DNA of 64,000 nucleotides from the NCBI RefSeq assembly GCF_028769735.1, contig NC_088171.1, positions 62,238,216 through 62,302,215 on the forward strand, written 5' to 3'. Positions 13,151 through 24,000 of the stretch are shown here, piece after piece. This stretch comes from Zonotrichia leucophrys gambelii. Its lineage: Eukaryota; Chordata; Aves; Passeriformes; Passerellidae. A program made the translations under genes and the position numbers. The notes below the pieces were generated by a model. That model was not told where the DNA came from. It saw only the letters and a program-made list of their open reading frames with translations, and searched no databases. Within the stretch, counting starts at the first letter, position 1. Every line of letters starts with the position of its first letter.

Positions 13151-16100
13151 GACACACAAACCACCCTTGCACCTATGGTACAAGATGAAACCTTCTCCGT
13201 GCACCATTTTGTACTTTTTACATACTTATCTGCTTACACTCGTGTAGCACCTGAAAAGGCAGAAGCCTATTGTTCACCTCAGTGGACTGCACCAATATAA
13301 TTGCTGGGCCAAGAGATAAGGTTTTTTCTTCCAGACCTAAAATTTGCTAGATGACACCTCCTAAATTGAAGGTCTAGGAAGGAGGGAAGCAAGCAAGTCT
13401 ACATGTCAGTTTGTTTCTGGAAAACATTTTAAAGGCAAACTTGAAAGCTAAGTTTTTAGACAGCATAGTACACTCACCCCACGGAGAAGTATTTCACTCT
13501 AAAATTACATCTGTACTTTAAAATGTGTAAAAAATATAAAATCCTACAGTGCATATTCAGTGACTTGCAAAAAAAAAAAAGTATCTGTTACTGCACTCTA
13601 ATTTTAGTATGATTTTATAACTAACGGGTAGAACCAAAATTAAGACAAAGTTATATTCAGAGAGAACTAGCAGTGGACCAATGAGCCTGACATGACATAT
13701 AAGAATTAGACTCTTGCAGTGCATGGTGTGCACCACTGAGTCCTAAACCAGAGACCTTTAATGTCACCTTAATTAACAAGGAAGGAAGTTTGCCAATGAG
13801 CTCCTTCACCCGCCCCCCTCTTCTAGCACTTAGTTATGCAATATGCAGCAACCTTTGAACCAACAGCTGTACAACAAGCAAAAAACCCCAAACCAGAATA
13901 GCATGGTTAAGACAAGAATGTCTTTCAAGAAGTCCATTAATGAAAATTACTTTTAGAATCTATGCATACATAACCAGCAGACATACCACAACTCAAGGTA
14001 GGAATGCTGGAGCTGAAGCAACGAAAGCTAAGCAAACATCTCTTGTTGCCCAGATGCCCAATTCAACTTATTTTTACCAAAAATAGTTGTTTACATGTTT
14101 TCTAAAAGTTTTCACAGATGTTTGCAAAACATCTAGCGGCTTGCAAGGTCTATATGACAGGATTGTAAAATTTCATTGTAAAAAAAAAGAAATGAAGGCC
14201 AAAATAATAGCAGCCTCTGCTTTAACAGTGATTTGTCCATATAAAGTTCCAAGGACTCAACATCTGCAATACTGCAAGCATGCATCACAGGAAACACCCC
14301 ACATCTTCTGAAAAATCAGGTTCTAGACCCTTCAAGCGAGGCACCTGAATATGGTACCAACCTTACGGAGTGGATACTTCTGGGCCTAAATGCAGCCACA
14401 TACAAGTTGGAAGAATCTTGAAAGTAGCTGGAGGTGATCAAATTAAGTCTCCTACTCAAAGAAAGCAATGAAACGGAATACTGGTTTTACTTTTAGAGCC
14501 AGGAATAAAGAAAAGCCGTATTTGCCCACATAACTCAGCACATTCACAGAAGAGATGCGAGCTGACTCTGAGAAGGTGATCTTTAACTCTCCACTCTGCC
14601 TTCCTAGCTAGTCCTAGGCCAAAGAGCTTGGACACAAAACACCTGAGAGCTGCAGGGCATGCATGTGCAGCAGTGCCAGAGCTAGCATGTTAGTTTTCAC
14701 ACTGTCACAGGTCAGGTCAACAACTGCCCACGTTCATAAAGTGGGACAGGAGACTCGTGACACACACCATTAACCTTAGGCAAGCTCAGTTTGCCAACAG
14801 CACATTTGCTATGCATTCATGTATGTATAAAAGGGATGCTAAAACCCATGAAGTAGTACTCTCTAACCACACAACAGAGGCCATTTTCATTAAGCTCTGG
14901 CTTAATCAACACCTAGTCAGGATTCCCCTTCTCCCTTTACAGGGCTTGCAGATGCAAATATTTACCACAGGCTATGTTGAGCTCACAAGGCATTAAGAAC
15001 TCCATGAATGCCACTAGATCCAGCAAATAGCAGCAGCATCCAAGCAGACAGCACAGTACTTCAAGAGACACCCATGCCAGGCATAGCACTTCCAAGTGTG
15101 GTTTTGGACCAACTTTCTTGAGGAAAACAGAAGTTAAATAGTTCCTTTTTAAAGATGTGATATATTGGGCAATTTTGCCAAGCCCATCTTCAAACAGAAC
15201 TGAAATTGAAACAGAATCCAAATACCTCACCAGCAGCCCCTCCAGCACTGCAGCAGCCCCATCCCAGAGGCACGGGCAGCCTCCCTCACACTGCACACTA
15301 CTTCCACCACAGAACATGATGGGGGTTTCTGCTCCCCAGAATTCATGTTTTGTGCACAACCCTGGTCTTGAAAACTAATGCAGGAAGTGATCAACTCTGT
15401 CAGCCAAAACAAAAGCCTGAAGTCCAACTTAGTCATTTGAAAGGATGAGAGTTACCTCCATATATACACACTCAGGGCTGCCGGCTGTAAATGGGATTAT
15501 TTGCAGAGACTCTAAAACCGGGAGATTTAGTCACTCTTAAGAGCTTTCCATCTGCTGAAGCCCCACACTGGGCTGGGCTGGGCTGGATCTTTGTTACCAC
15601 CACTGGAACTGAAGTCAGAGTCTCCAACTCATCCTTGTCAGGCAGTTCCCCCACAAACCAGGGCTGAAGCCCAAGCCACGTTCCCACCCCTGCACACCAG
15701 CAGCAGGACCAGCCCTGCCACCAGAGCCACGGCCATCAGCCAGGCAGACACCTTCAGAAGTGAGGCCTGAAAGGTACCATACTTGAAGCTACCAAGAAAA
15801 GCTCCTATCTTCATTTCACCAATCTCATTCTTGGTGCTCGGAACAGGAGGGATGGGCTGAATTTCCCTCCCACAACCACACCAGGCCTACTGGCCTGCAC
15901 AGGACTGGGCTCCAAAGAGGAATGGCACTACTTCACTTTCCTTTTTGCATCTCATCATGAGCTATTCCCACAGCAGCCATGCCTACTCATTCCCTCTGTC
16001 TCACACCTCCCACTCCCCAGGGCCAGGTTAAGACATCACGAAACTAGCTGGGTCTGAAAGGGTCTCTGCAAAGTGAGCTGAACATGTGTTCCAAACATCT

Positions 16101-19100
16101 TTCAAAGCTGCCAGTCCACATAAGTTTCACAAGTAAAAACTCACAATTACAGAAGACACACTTGGTTTCACACCCATCTGGCTCCTTTACAAAAGGACAC
16201 CTTTAGCTTAACATTAATGGCTTTCATTCCAGGAGAAATGAATTGTCTGACACTCTTCAGAATGGAGAAGACATCTGAGGACGTAAGATAATTTATCATA
16301 AACTGCGCAGAGAAACATATCAGAAAATCATTTTTCCCTACCACAATATCTAGGATCACCCAAGAACGCTATAGACAGCAAGTTCAAACTGAAAAAAAAA
16401 AAACAAAAAACCAAGAAGCAAGGCAAGAAACAAAGAAAATAGTTTGTTCCTTTCATACAAAATAGCTAAATCATGGCTAGAACTTGTTGCTACCTAAGGT
16501 TAGAAATACAGCTAGATTCAAACAGGGATCATAAAAACCACCAGCCACTGGAAGCTATGAAACCCACTGTAACCCCTGACCAAGAAAGTGCTCTCTTGAA
16601 GCACGAAGGCCTTTCCTGTGCAAGCCTCCTTCCCTGTGTTCTTTCCTGAAACACTTGCCACAGTCATAGTCAGAGAAGTAGTGGGGAAACCCTTCATCTT
16701 GCAAAATATGCAGCTGTTCCTGAATTCAAAGATTATTCTTCTTGTGAATGCTTGCACATACTCACAGATAAGCACACAGTAAAAATTAACAGAACAGCAT
16801 CAACACACCTGGAATAAAATGGGGGAAAACAAAATGCCTGTATTGGCTCAACCATGTAGAGCATCCTCTACAGAAGAATAAACAGGACATAAAGTGACCC
16901 CTACCCAGATTTTTGGTAAGCAGACTGGTGGTGCAAGAAAAATACACTCACAGAAAGAACCATAAGACCAACATGATAAAATGGAGGCTTGCTGGGACAA
17001 TTTAACACCTCTGCACCACTGCATGGGCAAGTTCCTGTCTCCTTCCTTCTCATTCACTCCATCTTGGGCCCAAGATACCTGCCAGACCTAGTGCTCACAC
17101 CCAGCTCTTCTTCCTTGTTAAAACAGAATAAAACCCAACCTGTCAGCACAGCCAGATGCTCCCCAGGCACAGCAGGAGGGGAAGAACCCTGTTTGGTCAT
17201 AGGCAGAGCAAAGGAGATGATCTAGAGGAGACAGTGAGGGACAAGCAAGCCTACTCCTTCCAGCAACACTAAAGCCTTTGAGCAGCTCAGCTGCTCATGG
17301 AACCCTGCCAAGAGCCCTTATCATCTTTGTGGGGCTACCATGCTCAGGAGCTCTGGTGCAGATGGAGCCACACCAGCACAGCTGGACTCTGCATGAGGAT
17401 AGCAAAGCCATCAGCAAGTTACAGCCTCTTCCTGTGGGGTTTTAGTAGGATGCCCACGTTTCACAAGATGTTGGTCAGCGTGGTTAGGGCCATCATGATT
17501 TGTACTTCTTCGAACCCGCCTCAGACAGCTGCACCCAAAGGACCATGTGGTACCTCCTGGGGCTCAGAGACACTGTGTTGCTGGAGAAGAGGGATTTGAA
17601 CAAAGAAAATCCCTTAAATGCTAGTCAAAAAGCAAAGGTCCCAGACTCATACTAACATTCATTTTTGCTAACACAACATATCAGGCAAAGAAAACAAATC
17701 TGAATATGAAAACACCGGGGTCTTCACATACAAAATTTTTCATTGCTGTAAAATAAAGAAAAGCTACTAAGTTAACTGCCTGCTTCTTTATGTGACTTAC
17801 ATGTTCTTCTTCCATAACTTAAATCCTCGTTCACTATTTATGTCTTATTTGGCTTGCTCCTTTACATAACACCTAGGAGAACGACTGTGTTACCCCATTT
17901 TTCTCCCCTTCCAGCTGCATCTTGCTGAGAAGGAGGGAGGAAGGAAGAGGTACTTTCTAAACCACCAGAAAAATGAGAGGTACTAAGTATTCAGCTTGGA
18001 AATGTAAATCCTCCTGCCCCCTTCTGAAGTATGCCGAACTAGCCTCTCCACAGCTCATGTCATCTAAAGGCCACAGGAGTTCTCTAAAGATATTGTTGTT
18101 AAGAGGATTTAGCCCCTTTTAAAAAGGACTTAACATGTGGGTGGTGTCTCCATTTAAGCATTTTCTCATGGCTAAGAAAATGGCCCTCTTCTTAAAGGCT
18201 TATCTTTATAGCCCAAAGACAGTAAGAAATTCTCCACTATTTGAATTAGAAACATTTTGAGCAGCTTGCTTTTATAGCAAGCCCATTTCTCAGTACAGGG
18301 TAGTGCAAATGGTAGTGACTTTCTCACACCAAGTCAGAAGGCAACCCCAGCGAGAATGCTTTTGGGGTACCTCATCCATTAATTTCTCCTGCATTCTCAT
18401 GAGGATCCAAGTCAATTCACAAACCCACTGACACTAAAAGAGCGTGGTGTCACAACTCCTATACCATATCCCTGGCCACTATTTTCTCTTGATGGTCCCT
18501 GGCACTTCCCAGACCTGCCATTAGCTGGTTCAACCTGCTTGCCCAGCAGAAAACCTTTATTTATTTAGGTCAGGGTTAATTTTCCATCCTGGGAAGCCTG
18601 AGATTCCAGAAGGGAAAAGGCACCAGCCCCCAGCAGGAGAGCATGGGAGGATGCAGGACCACTGGCCCCTTGCCACAGCACTGACCCTGTCTCCAGAGGC
18701 TCAGGGTCTCCCAAGGGGAGCAAGCTGATGGCTGCTTTGCAAGGGTTAAATTCTTCATTACTGCTGGTGTTTAAGCCATAGCAGGGGTTCAGATCCACCT
18801 GGTAACACTTTCCATTAACTCCCCAGACATCCTGTAAAAGCCCCTCAGGTTGAAAGGGCAGGCAGGCGGGGTCACAGTGTCCCAGAGCCAGGGCTCTCCG
18901 GGGCACCAGGGCCCAGTTAGCAACCCTCAGGCACAGGAGCTGCCACAGGGCAAGGAACTGGCTTTGGACACTATGGAGACGCTTGCTGGGGACATGGCAC
19001 AGTGTGCAAATTCTCCTGAGTGTGGGGCTGGAGAGGCCTGTTGTTATGGACTAGGCCACTTCTCAAGGCCTTTCCAGTAGTGTTACACATACACAAGCAC

Positions 19101-20609
19101 AAATAAAAGAACTACCAAATTCCCAAGGGGAAGCAGCTTATCTGGGCCAAAGAACCTTTTTCATTTGCTCGTGTAGTTGAACACCTCCCTGCACAGCCTA
19201 AACTATTCTGCTGTACTGACTCTTTTTCAGTCATACCATAGTTTATATTTGGAAGTGATGGGTGGGTTGCCAGTGCAGTTACATCTGCAAGGCAAGAGTA
19301 TTTTCATAATCCTAACCAGTGCAGGTGTGCTGGCCAAATTTTAGACTTACCTCTACAGTCTTTTGCATAGCCGGGCCTTGTTTTCAGCTGGGGGTCTCAG
19401 ACTCCATCCACTACTTGCAACTCAATAATCAAGAGCTAAATTTATATTGGTGCTACTCACTGCCTCAGCTACCCAGTGTTTTCTCATTCCTTTCACCAGT
19501 CCCCAATGCTAGTTTGTCAAAAATAATCAGCTAGGAACAAAGGGCAGCACATCCTCACTTCCCAATCCCAGAAAATCCTCCATGACTTTGGAGGAAAGCT
19601 GCCTGGCAGCCACAGACCAGAAAGGGCCGGACAGTGTCCCTGCCAAGCAGTTTGGGGTGCAGAAAGTCCAGGCAGAGCACTAGGGCGCTTCAGCCTGACT
19701 TCCCAAAAGATGGATCTGCAGCAAACCAGCACAGCTCCAAGAAGGGCACTTGCATGAGCACGGCTCTCAGGATGCACAGCCCCTTCCCTGGTGTGTGCCA
19801 TGCATGGCTTATCGCCCTGTGAGGGTGCCAGCCAGCAGCTGTAGATTCTGCTGGCCTGACCACACTCTTCCTCCTCCATCCCACATCTCTCCCTAAAGTT
19901 AATATGGGGGCTGAGGGTATACAACAAACTCGTCACTTGTGTGGGGACTTCTTTGCAGGCAAAGGCCAAAATCACTTTCCCCAGTTTCAAACCTTTAAGG
20001 TAGAAACTAGCCTTCCCAGGTTTGTAAGGCCAGGAGTTCCTCCCAGAGGTGAGCAGCATACATAAAAAAAAAAAAAAAAGCACTCAAATCATACATGAAG
20101 GTCTTACAGGACCCATTAATGAGAAAATTTAGGAGTTCCTATGACATCAACATCCCTCCCACAAAGCTAAAAAAGCCTGTATAATTTTTTTCCCAGAATC
20201 ATCATGTAACATATGCTCCTCTTTATATTCACTTACCACCACCTTCTAGGAATCAACCTTCACATAGGACAGCCAAATATTTACAAAGTGGCCTGAAGTA
20301 GCCTGCTTGACACTGAGTACTATTAGGACATGCTGAAGACCAAGAGCATAAAAAAAAAATCTATTCTCTTTTACAGCAAAGATACTTATTTTTAAATGTA
20401 AAAAATAATAATAATAATTTTTAAAAAAGCTTGGGATGGGATTTGATGAGCCTTGAAACTTCCACCACTAAATCAGCAACCAACACCTGCAGAAACCCAC
20501 ACACGAGGCAGCTCACGCCATCCTCACGGGCCTCCCAGCTGCCCCCAAAGCTCCTCCAGAAGTATTTCACAATCACAGCACCATCCCATACCTGGACCAT
20601 CACCGACCA
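13151..20609. other. E2F3 intron 1 proximal part, no exon recognised
   Basis: Holds poly(A) tracts near 13.57, 16.39, 20.06 and 20.35 kb, a possible very decayed CR1 tail at about 14.40-14.47 kb (minus), and moderately GC-rich patches at 17.0-17.6 and 18.6-19.1 kb. The longest frame (19517-20083, minus, 188 codons) has a low-complexity Phe-rich start and matches no family I know. Confidence 0.55.
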
Positions 20610-21008
20610 GAGGCAGGGAAAAGGGGGCGGGGGGAAGGGGTGCTAAAGCCCCTTTTGCCCTGGCAGGGGCGCAGCGGGGCGGGAGTGGGGAGGAGCGGAG
20701 CCATCCCACGCCGCGGGGCGGGCGGGGGTCCGGAGCCCGGGGGGCAGCTGAGCCCCTCCCGCCGCCCACGGCCCCCGGCGGCGGGGATGCCCCGCGCCCG
20801 CCCCCGCGCTCCAACTCGGCGGAGCCCACGAGGGCCAAGCGCGCACCCGAAATCGGCGAGGACAAAGAAAACCCCACGAGTGGGGGAGGCGGAATTTTTT
20901 TTTTTTTTTTGAAGGTGGGGGGGGGCGTAAATGTTAAGGAGGGGATATAAATTGTAAAGCGGGGGGAAAGGAGGCTCGGTGCTCGCCGCCGCCCCACGAG
21001 TCACTGAC

Positions 21009-21023
21009 CTGCTGCAGGGGCAT
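21009..21023 (-). CDS. E2F3: E2F3 coding exon 1b (N-terminus of isoform E2F3b), five codons
   Basis: On the minus strand the sequence reads ATG CCC CTG CAG CAG followed directly by GTCAGT. This encodes MPLQQ and then a splice donor. E2F3b, made from the internal promoter in intron 1a, is known to start MPLQQ(Q) and then AKRRLEL. The donor is phase 0, as for exon 1a, so both first exons can join the same exon 2. The exon lies 530 bp downstream of the exon 1a donor, inside the same CpG island, which fits the known gene layout. E2F3b lacks the E2F3a-specific N-terminus and in mammals is expressed through the cell cycle rather than only at G1/S. The peptide is far too short to be found by ORF length. 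The transcript start is not visible, but the CACGTG/ACGTCA pair 150 bp upstream marks a plausible promoter. Confidence 0.9.
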
Positions 21024-21083
21024 TTCGGAGAGCGGCGGGGGCCGGGGGCAGCCGGCCGGCGGTCGGGCTGTCCCAGGCCAGAG

Positions 21084-21113
21084 GGAGGAGGAGGAGGAGG
21101 AGGAGGAGGAGGA
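21084..21113. repeat. (GGA)n trinucleotide repeat in the E2F3b leader region
   Basis: About nine tandem GGA/GAG units on the plus strand give a CU-rich tract in the presumed E2F3b 5' leader, 60-90 nt upstream of its ATG. Length variation between alleles is likely. Confidence 0.85.
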
Positions 21114-21169
21114 AGCGGCGTCCCCCTCCCCGCCCGCCCCGGCTCCCAGTCACAGCCGCGGCCTCCGCG

Positions 21170-21187
21170 CACGTGTGCCAGACGTCA
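21170..21187. promoter_or_regulatory. E2F3: Candidate E2F3b promoter element: E-box plus CRE half-site
   Basis: A canonical CACGTG E-box at 21170-21175 is followed by ACGTCA at 21182-21187. They lie about 150-165 bp upstream of the exon 1b ATG on the minus strand and about 370 bp downstream of the exon 1a donor. This is a sensible position for the internal E2F3b promoter. USF/MYC and CREB/ATF families bind such motifs; use here is inferred. Confidence 0.45.
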
Positions 21188-21552
21188 CCGGCGGCTCCGG
21201 GGGTGAAGCGGAGACACCGGCGGGGCACGGCCCGGCCCGGCCCCCCGCCCCGGGGCCCTTCCCCGCCGCCGGCTGTTCGCTCTTTGCACCCGTGCGGCGG
21301 GACGTGGCGGGGGATTATTATTTTCCCCCCTCCCTTTTTTTTTTTTTTCCTTTTTTTCCCCCTCTCCTTTTCAATAAGACCCGGCAGCGGGGGTTGGGAA
21401 GGAGGCAGGAAAGTTTATTGCAACAAAGCGCTGCCTCCGCCTTTCCTGCCCTCCCCCCGCACCCCGCCCGCCCCCCGGGTCCGGCCGGCGGCGGGATCCC
21501 CCCCCGTCCCCTTCACCCTCCCCTCGGGGACGGGGGGAAAACACAAAATTAC

Positions 21553-21879
21553 CGGGGGGCGGCCTCCGCCTGCGGCGAGAGCGGGCTGCAGCAGCGCCGT
21601 CCTGCCGGCGGGTCCGTGGGGGGTGCAGTACAGCGAGCTGCCAGCGGGCTGGCCCCCATCCGCCGCCGGGGCAAAGGCACCGGGAGCCTGGGAAGCGGTG
21701 GCGGCGGAGGAGGAGGAGACAACACAGGGCGCCCCCGCCACGGCGCCGGTGCTGCGGATCTGGATGAAGGTGCCGGCGGCAAAGCGGGCCGGGAAGCCGG
21801 CGGGGGCTGCTCTGGAGTCCGTGGACGGCGCGGGCGGCGGCGCTGCTGCCGGGGCCGAAGGCTGGAGTCCCCTTCTCAT
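21553..21879 (-). CDS. E2F3: E2F3 coding exon 1a (N-terminus of isoform E2F3a), partial gene
   Basis: This exon encodes the first 109 residues of the E2F3a transcription factor, a nuclear DNA-binding protein that pairs with DP proteins, is restrained by RB and drives S-phase genes. The reading frame begins MRRGLQP (mammalian E2F3a begins MRKGIQP). It continues with a Pro/Ala-rich stretch, then FIQI near residue 41, a Ser-rich patch (VVSSSS), and the conserved SLYCTPHGP block near residues 85-93 (SLLYTTPHGP in mammals; a TPHGP block also occurs in E2F2). It ends LLQPALAAGGGRPP. The reverse-strand donor after CCG is GTAATT, in phase 0. The family then continues with AKRRLEL, the cyclin-A-binding motif, from exon 2, which lies outside what I can see. 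The start was chosen because it is the first in-frame ATG (A at -3) and matches the conserved peptide; upstream in-frame sequence is open but has no ATG. The long alanine run of the mammalian exon is absent. Identification is from recalled family sequence. Confidence 0.93.
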
Positions 21880-22207
21880 CCTTCCCTCCGGGTCTGTCCC
21901 CGCAGCCGCGTCTCCTCCTCCCCCCCGTCCCTCCTCCCCCCCCGGCCTTCCCAGCTCCTTTCCTCCTCGATGCCGAGGCCCCGCACAAAATACTGGGGGC
22001 TGCGGGTGCCGGGGGGGCCCCGGCTGCAGGATGCGGGGCGCCGGGGGGGGACGGAGGCGGCGGGGCGGGCAGATGCGGCGGATGGAGCGGGGCCGCTCCC
22101 GCTGTGTGGGGCCGGCTGGAAAATGGCTCCAGGAAGCGGCGGCTGCTGACAATGAATGAAGGGAAAGGAGACGGGTTACGCGCCAAGGGCCTCCCGCGAA
22201 ACTCGGA

Positions 22208-22285
22208 TTTCCCGCCCTCTTTTCAAACTAAATTTGCATGTCCCCGCCCCCGGGGCGCGCCCCGCCCGCCTCACCGCCTCATTGG
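22208..22285 (-). promoter_or_regulatory. E2F3: Proximal E2F3a promoter: E2F site, CHR-like element, octamer, CCAAT box
   Basis: Reading toward exon 1a on the minus strand there is an inverted CCAAT box (ATTGG on plus at 22281-22285), GC boxes, an octamer ATGCAAAT (22239-22232), a TTTGAA CHR-like hexamer (22227-22222) and an E2F site GCGGGAAA (22215-22208). E2F3a transcription in mammals is known to be E2F-regulated and growth-dependent, so an E2F site here fits autoregulation. By the usual CCAAT spacing, transcription may start near 22.15-22.2 kb. Motifs are exact matches by eye; occupancy is inferred. Confidence 0.6.
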
Positions 22286-22345
22286 CCCCCGCCGACCTCC
22301 GCGCCGTCCAACGGAGGGGCCGCCTCCCCGCCCGTCCGCCTTCCT

Positions 22346-22390
22346 ATTGGCCCGAGCGAGGCCGCGATTTGCATCCGGCGCGTCGATTGG
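22346..22390 (-). promoter_or_regulatory. E2F3: Distal E2F3a promoter: two CCAAT boxes flanking a second octamer
   Basis: ATTGG on the plus strand at 22346-22350 and 22386-22390 gives two CCAAT boxes in the sense orientation of E2F3. A second ATTTGCAT octamer lies between them at 22367-22374. With the proximal set this makes three CCAAT boxes and two octamers within about 160 bp, spaced 40-65 bp apart, as is common for NF-Y-dependent cell-cycle promoters. Confidence 0.55.
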
Positions 22391-22483
22391 CTGCGGGGGC
22401 GAGGCTGGGGGATTCCCCCTGCGCGCGGCCGGGATCCCGGTTCGCCGGCTCGCTGACAGTGACAGCTGCTCCCGCACGGAGCG

Positions 22484-22533
22484 CCCGGCCCGCCCCGGGC
22501 CCCGCCCCGGGCCCGCCCCGGGCCCGCCCCGGC
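22484..22533. repeat. GC-rich tandem repeat, G-quadruplex-prone on the E2F3 sense strand
   Basis: About four copies of a 10-11 bp CCCCGGGCCCG-like unit lie upstream of the E2F3a promoter. The minus strand carries repeated runs of three or four Gs separated by short spacers, which meets the usual G-quadruplex pattern. Confidence 0.75.
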
Positions 22534-22540
22534 ACCATAA

Positions 22541-22602
22541 CCCACACCGATCCGAGACCACACCGATCCCACACCGACCCCGACCCTGATCCGATACCGC
22601 CG
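22541..22602. repeat. Degenerate short tandem repeat (CACACCGATCC-like)
   Basis: Several imperfect copies of an ACCGATCC/ACACCGA unit follow the GC-rich repeat directly. This is a small degenerate array inside the E2F3 CpG island shore; no function is evident. Confidence 0.6.
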
Positions 22603-23074
22603 GGCTCCCCTCGGTGCAGGGGCCGTGCGGCGAGCGCCGCTCCGCAGCCCTCGGAAGGCTCTCGCCCGCCCGCCCGGTGGGCGCGATCGCTGCCGCTGCG
22701 GAGCTGCCCGGAGGTGCCGTTCCCGCGCGGCGGCTCTGCGCCTCGGGAGGGGTCACCTGAGTTCTCGCCCCGGCTTGCTCGGAGAGGCACCGGCCTGCGC
22801 CAGCGGGGAAGTTCCAGGGAACCTTGTAAAAGCGTCCCGGCGCGGGATGTCACCTCCGGTAGCTGGGGAACGGCTTTTCCGCTTTCTCCGTGCGCCTGCA
22901 TCCACAGATTTTCAAATCAGCTCACCCGAAGCACTTTACTTATTTTTCTCCCCCAAAAAGTGAGCGATTAGCAAAATACCCCCTCCTATCATGGTCTGTA
23001 TTACTTCCAAGAGGTGAAACAGTGGAAGTATGCTCACTAGCTCTTCCCAGTTCACTTACTAACTGCCCCCTTAG

Positions 23075-23200
23075 GATCATAGAATCGTTAAGGAATGGAA
23101 TAGATCTCCAAGATAATTCAGTCCAACCTTCGGCCAAACACCGCCCTACCCCTGAATTTAAGCTGCATTGCCAACAGGCCCCTTTAATTTATTAAATGCC
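23075..23200 (-). mobile_element. CR1 LINE 3' tail fragment
   Basis: 'ggatcatagaatcgttaagg ... gataattcagtccaacctt' is the reversed CR1 3' end. It lies just outside the E2F3 CpG island. The 5' limit is unclear because the sequence decays after about 23.2 kb. Confidence 0.75.
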
Positions 23201-23559
23201 CCACCCTGCCCAGCACCCACCGGCCATGCCCTATTTTCTCATGTTTTTTTCCAGACACACCTTTCCCTCAACCAGTGCTTCCACAGACAGCGTGTCCAGG
23301 CTGCCGCTGCTGAGTCAGGCAGATAAGGATCCTTTTCCTTGGGAACCTTCCGTGTTTCCATCGCTAGCAGAGGCATGACCAAGTGAGTTGCTCTATCAAA
23401 TCCTCAGCCCTGCCTAAAGGTTCTCCTGGTCTGACCCCAGGTCAATCAGAGATTGAGGACTAAGGTGCAATACTGTTGATATTAAATAAGGGCATCTTCC
23501 ATTCTGGGCATGTTTTCCATCAAAAGAATAAATTCTGCCCTGTTTGGCACTGAAAAAGC

Positions 23560-24000
23560 CTTGATTACCCTACTGGATGCAATTTTGGGCACTGCACCTT
23601 AGGAAAGATACCACATGGAGAGAATCCATGGAAAAATGGGCAAGAAAACCTGGTCAGAAAAATGTGTCCTTCTTTGTAAAAGAAGAAACCTTTGTTTCTG
23701 GCTTTTGTTTTGTCACAGGCAAAAGTAGGGGAAGAGGGGATGACAGTGGTGACCTGATACACAAAAGGTGACAGAAGATGGCTCTTCCTCTGTGGAGCGG
23801 GTAATGAACTTTTTAGGAAATATTAAATTTAATCTAGACAATTGGGGATCAATGAACTTTGTGGTAAGGAAATCCTACAGTAGCTTACCATGAAGTCTTT
23901 TTAATAGATGAGAAAGACTTATTTTAGCAAGTCTGCATTTGTACTCAGCATCCAAGACCTAAAAGCCTTCATTATGGTCCTTCCAGCCCAGGTGGGAGCA
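23560..24000 (+). mobile_element. Old, diverged CR1-like LINE fragment
   Basis: Plus-strand text resembles the 3' region of ancient amniote CR1: 'gcaattttgggcactgcacc', then the usual 'gaagaggggatgacagtggtgacc' segment and a terminal 'cattatggtccttccagccc'. It is much more decayed than the minus-strand avian CR1 copies, and in the opposite orientation. Confidence 0.5.

Larger units (their letters stand above)
20610..22870. promoter_or_regulatory. E2F3: E2F3 CpG island spanning both alternative promoters
   Basis: About 2.2 kb of very GC-rich, CpG-dense DNA rises abruptly from AT-rich intron sequence near 20.6 kb and falls away near 22.87 kb. It contains exon 1b, exon 1a, GC boxes, a T16 tract (20895-20910), a T-rich stretch (about 21336-21358) and GGA repeats. 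Long open frames on both strands here (up to 328 codons) reflect GC-rich composition, not extra genes. Confidence 0.88.

Noticed and set aside
14937..15359. A 140-codon minus-strand frame, Cys/Leu-rich
   Set aside because: No family resemblance and no supporting gene structure; its length is within chance in this composition.
19517..20083. A 188-codon minus-strand frame in E2F3 intron 1
   Set aside because: It has a low-complexity Phe-rich start over a poly(A) tract, no recognisable domain, and no splice or promoter evidence.
1..21008. E2F3 exons 2-7 on the minus strand
   Set aside because: I looked for the cyclin-binding, DNA-binding (RRIYDITNVLEG) and marked-box peptides and did not see them. 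They presumably lie beyond the window; a TBLASTN would settle it.
21173..22186. Very long open frames (up to 328 codons) on both strands of the E2F3 island
   Set aside because: They overlap the real exon on the wrong strand or frame, are low-complexity Pro/Gly/Arg/Ala, and follow from stop-codon scarcity in GC-rich DNA. Only the frame holding MRRGLQP ... TPHGP has family support.
22683..22690. GCGATCGC octamer
   Set aside because: A single copy in CpG-rich DNA is expected by composition and has no known role here.
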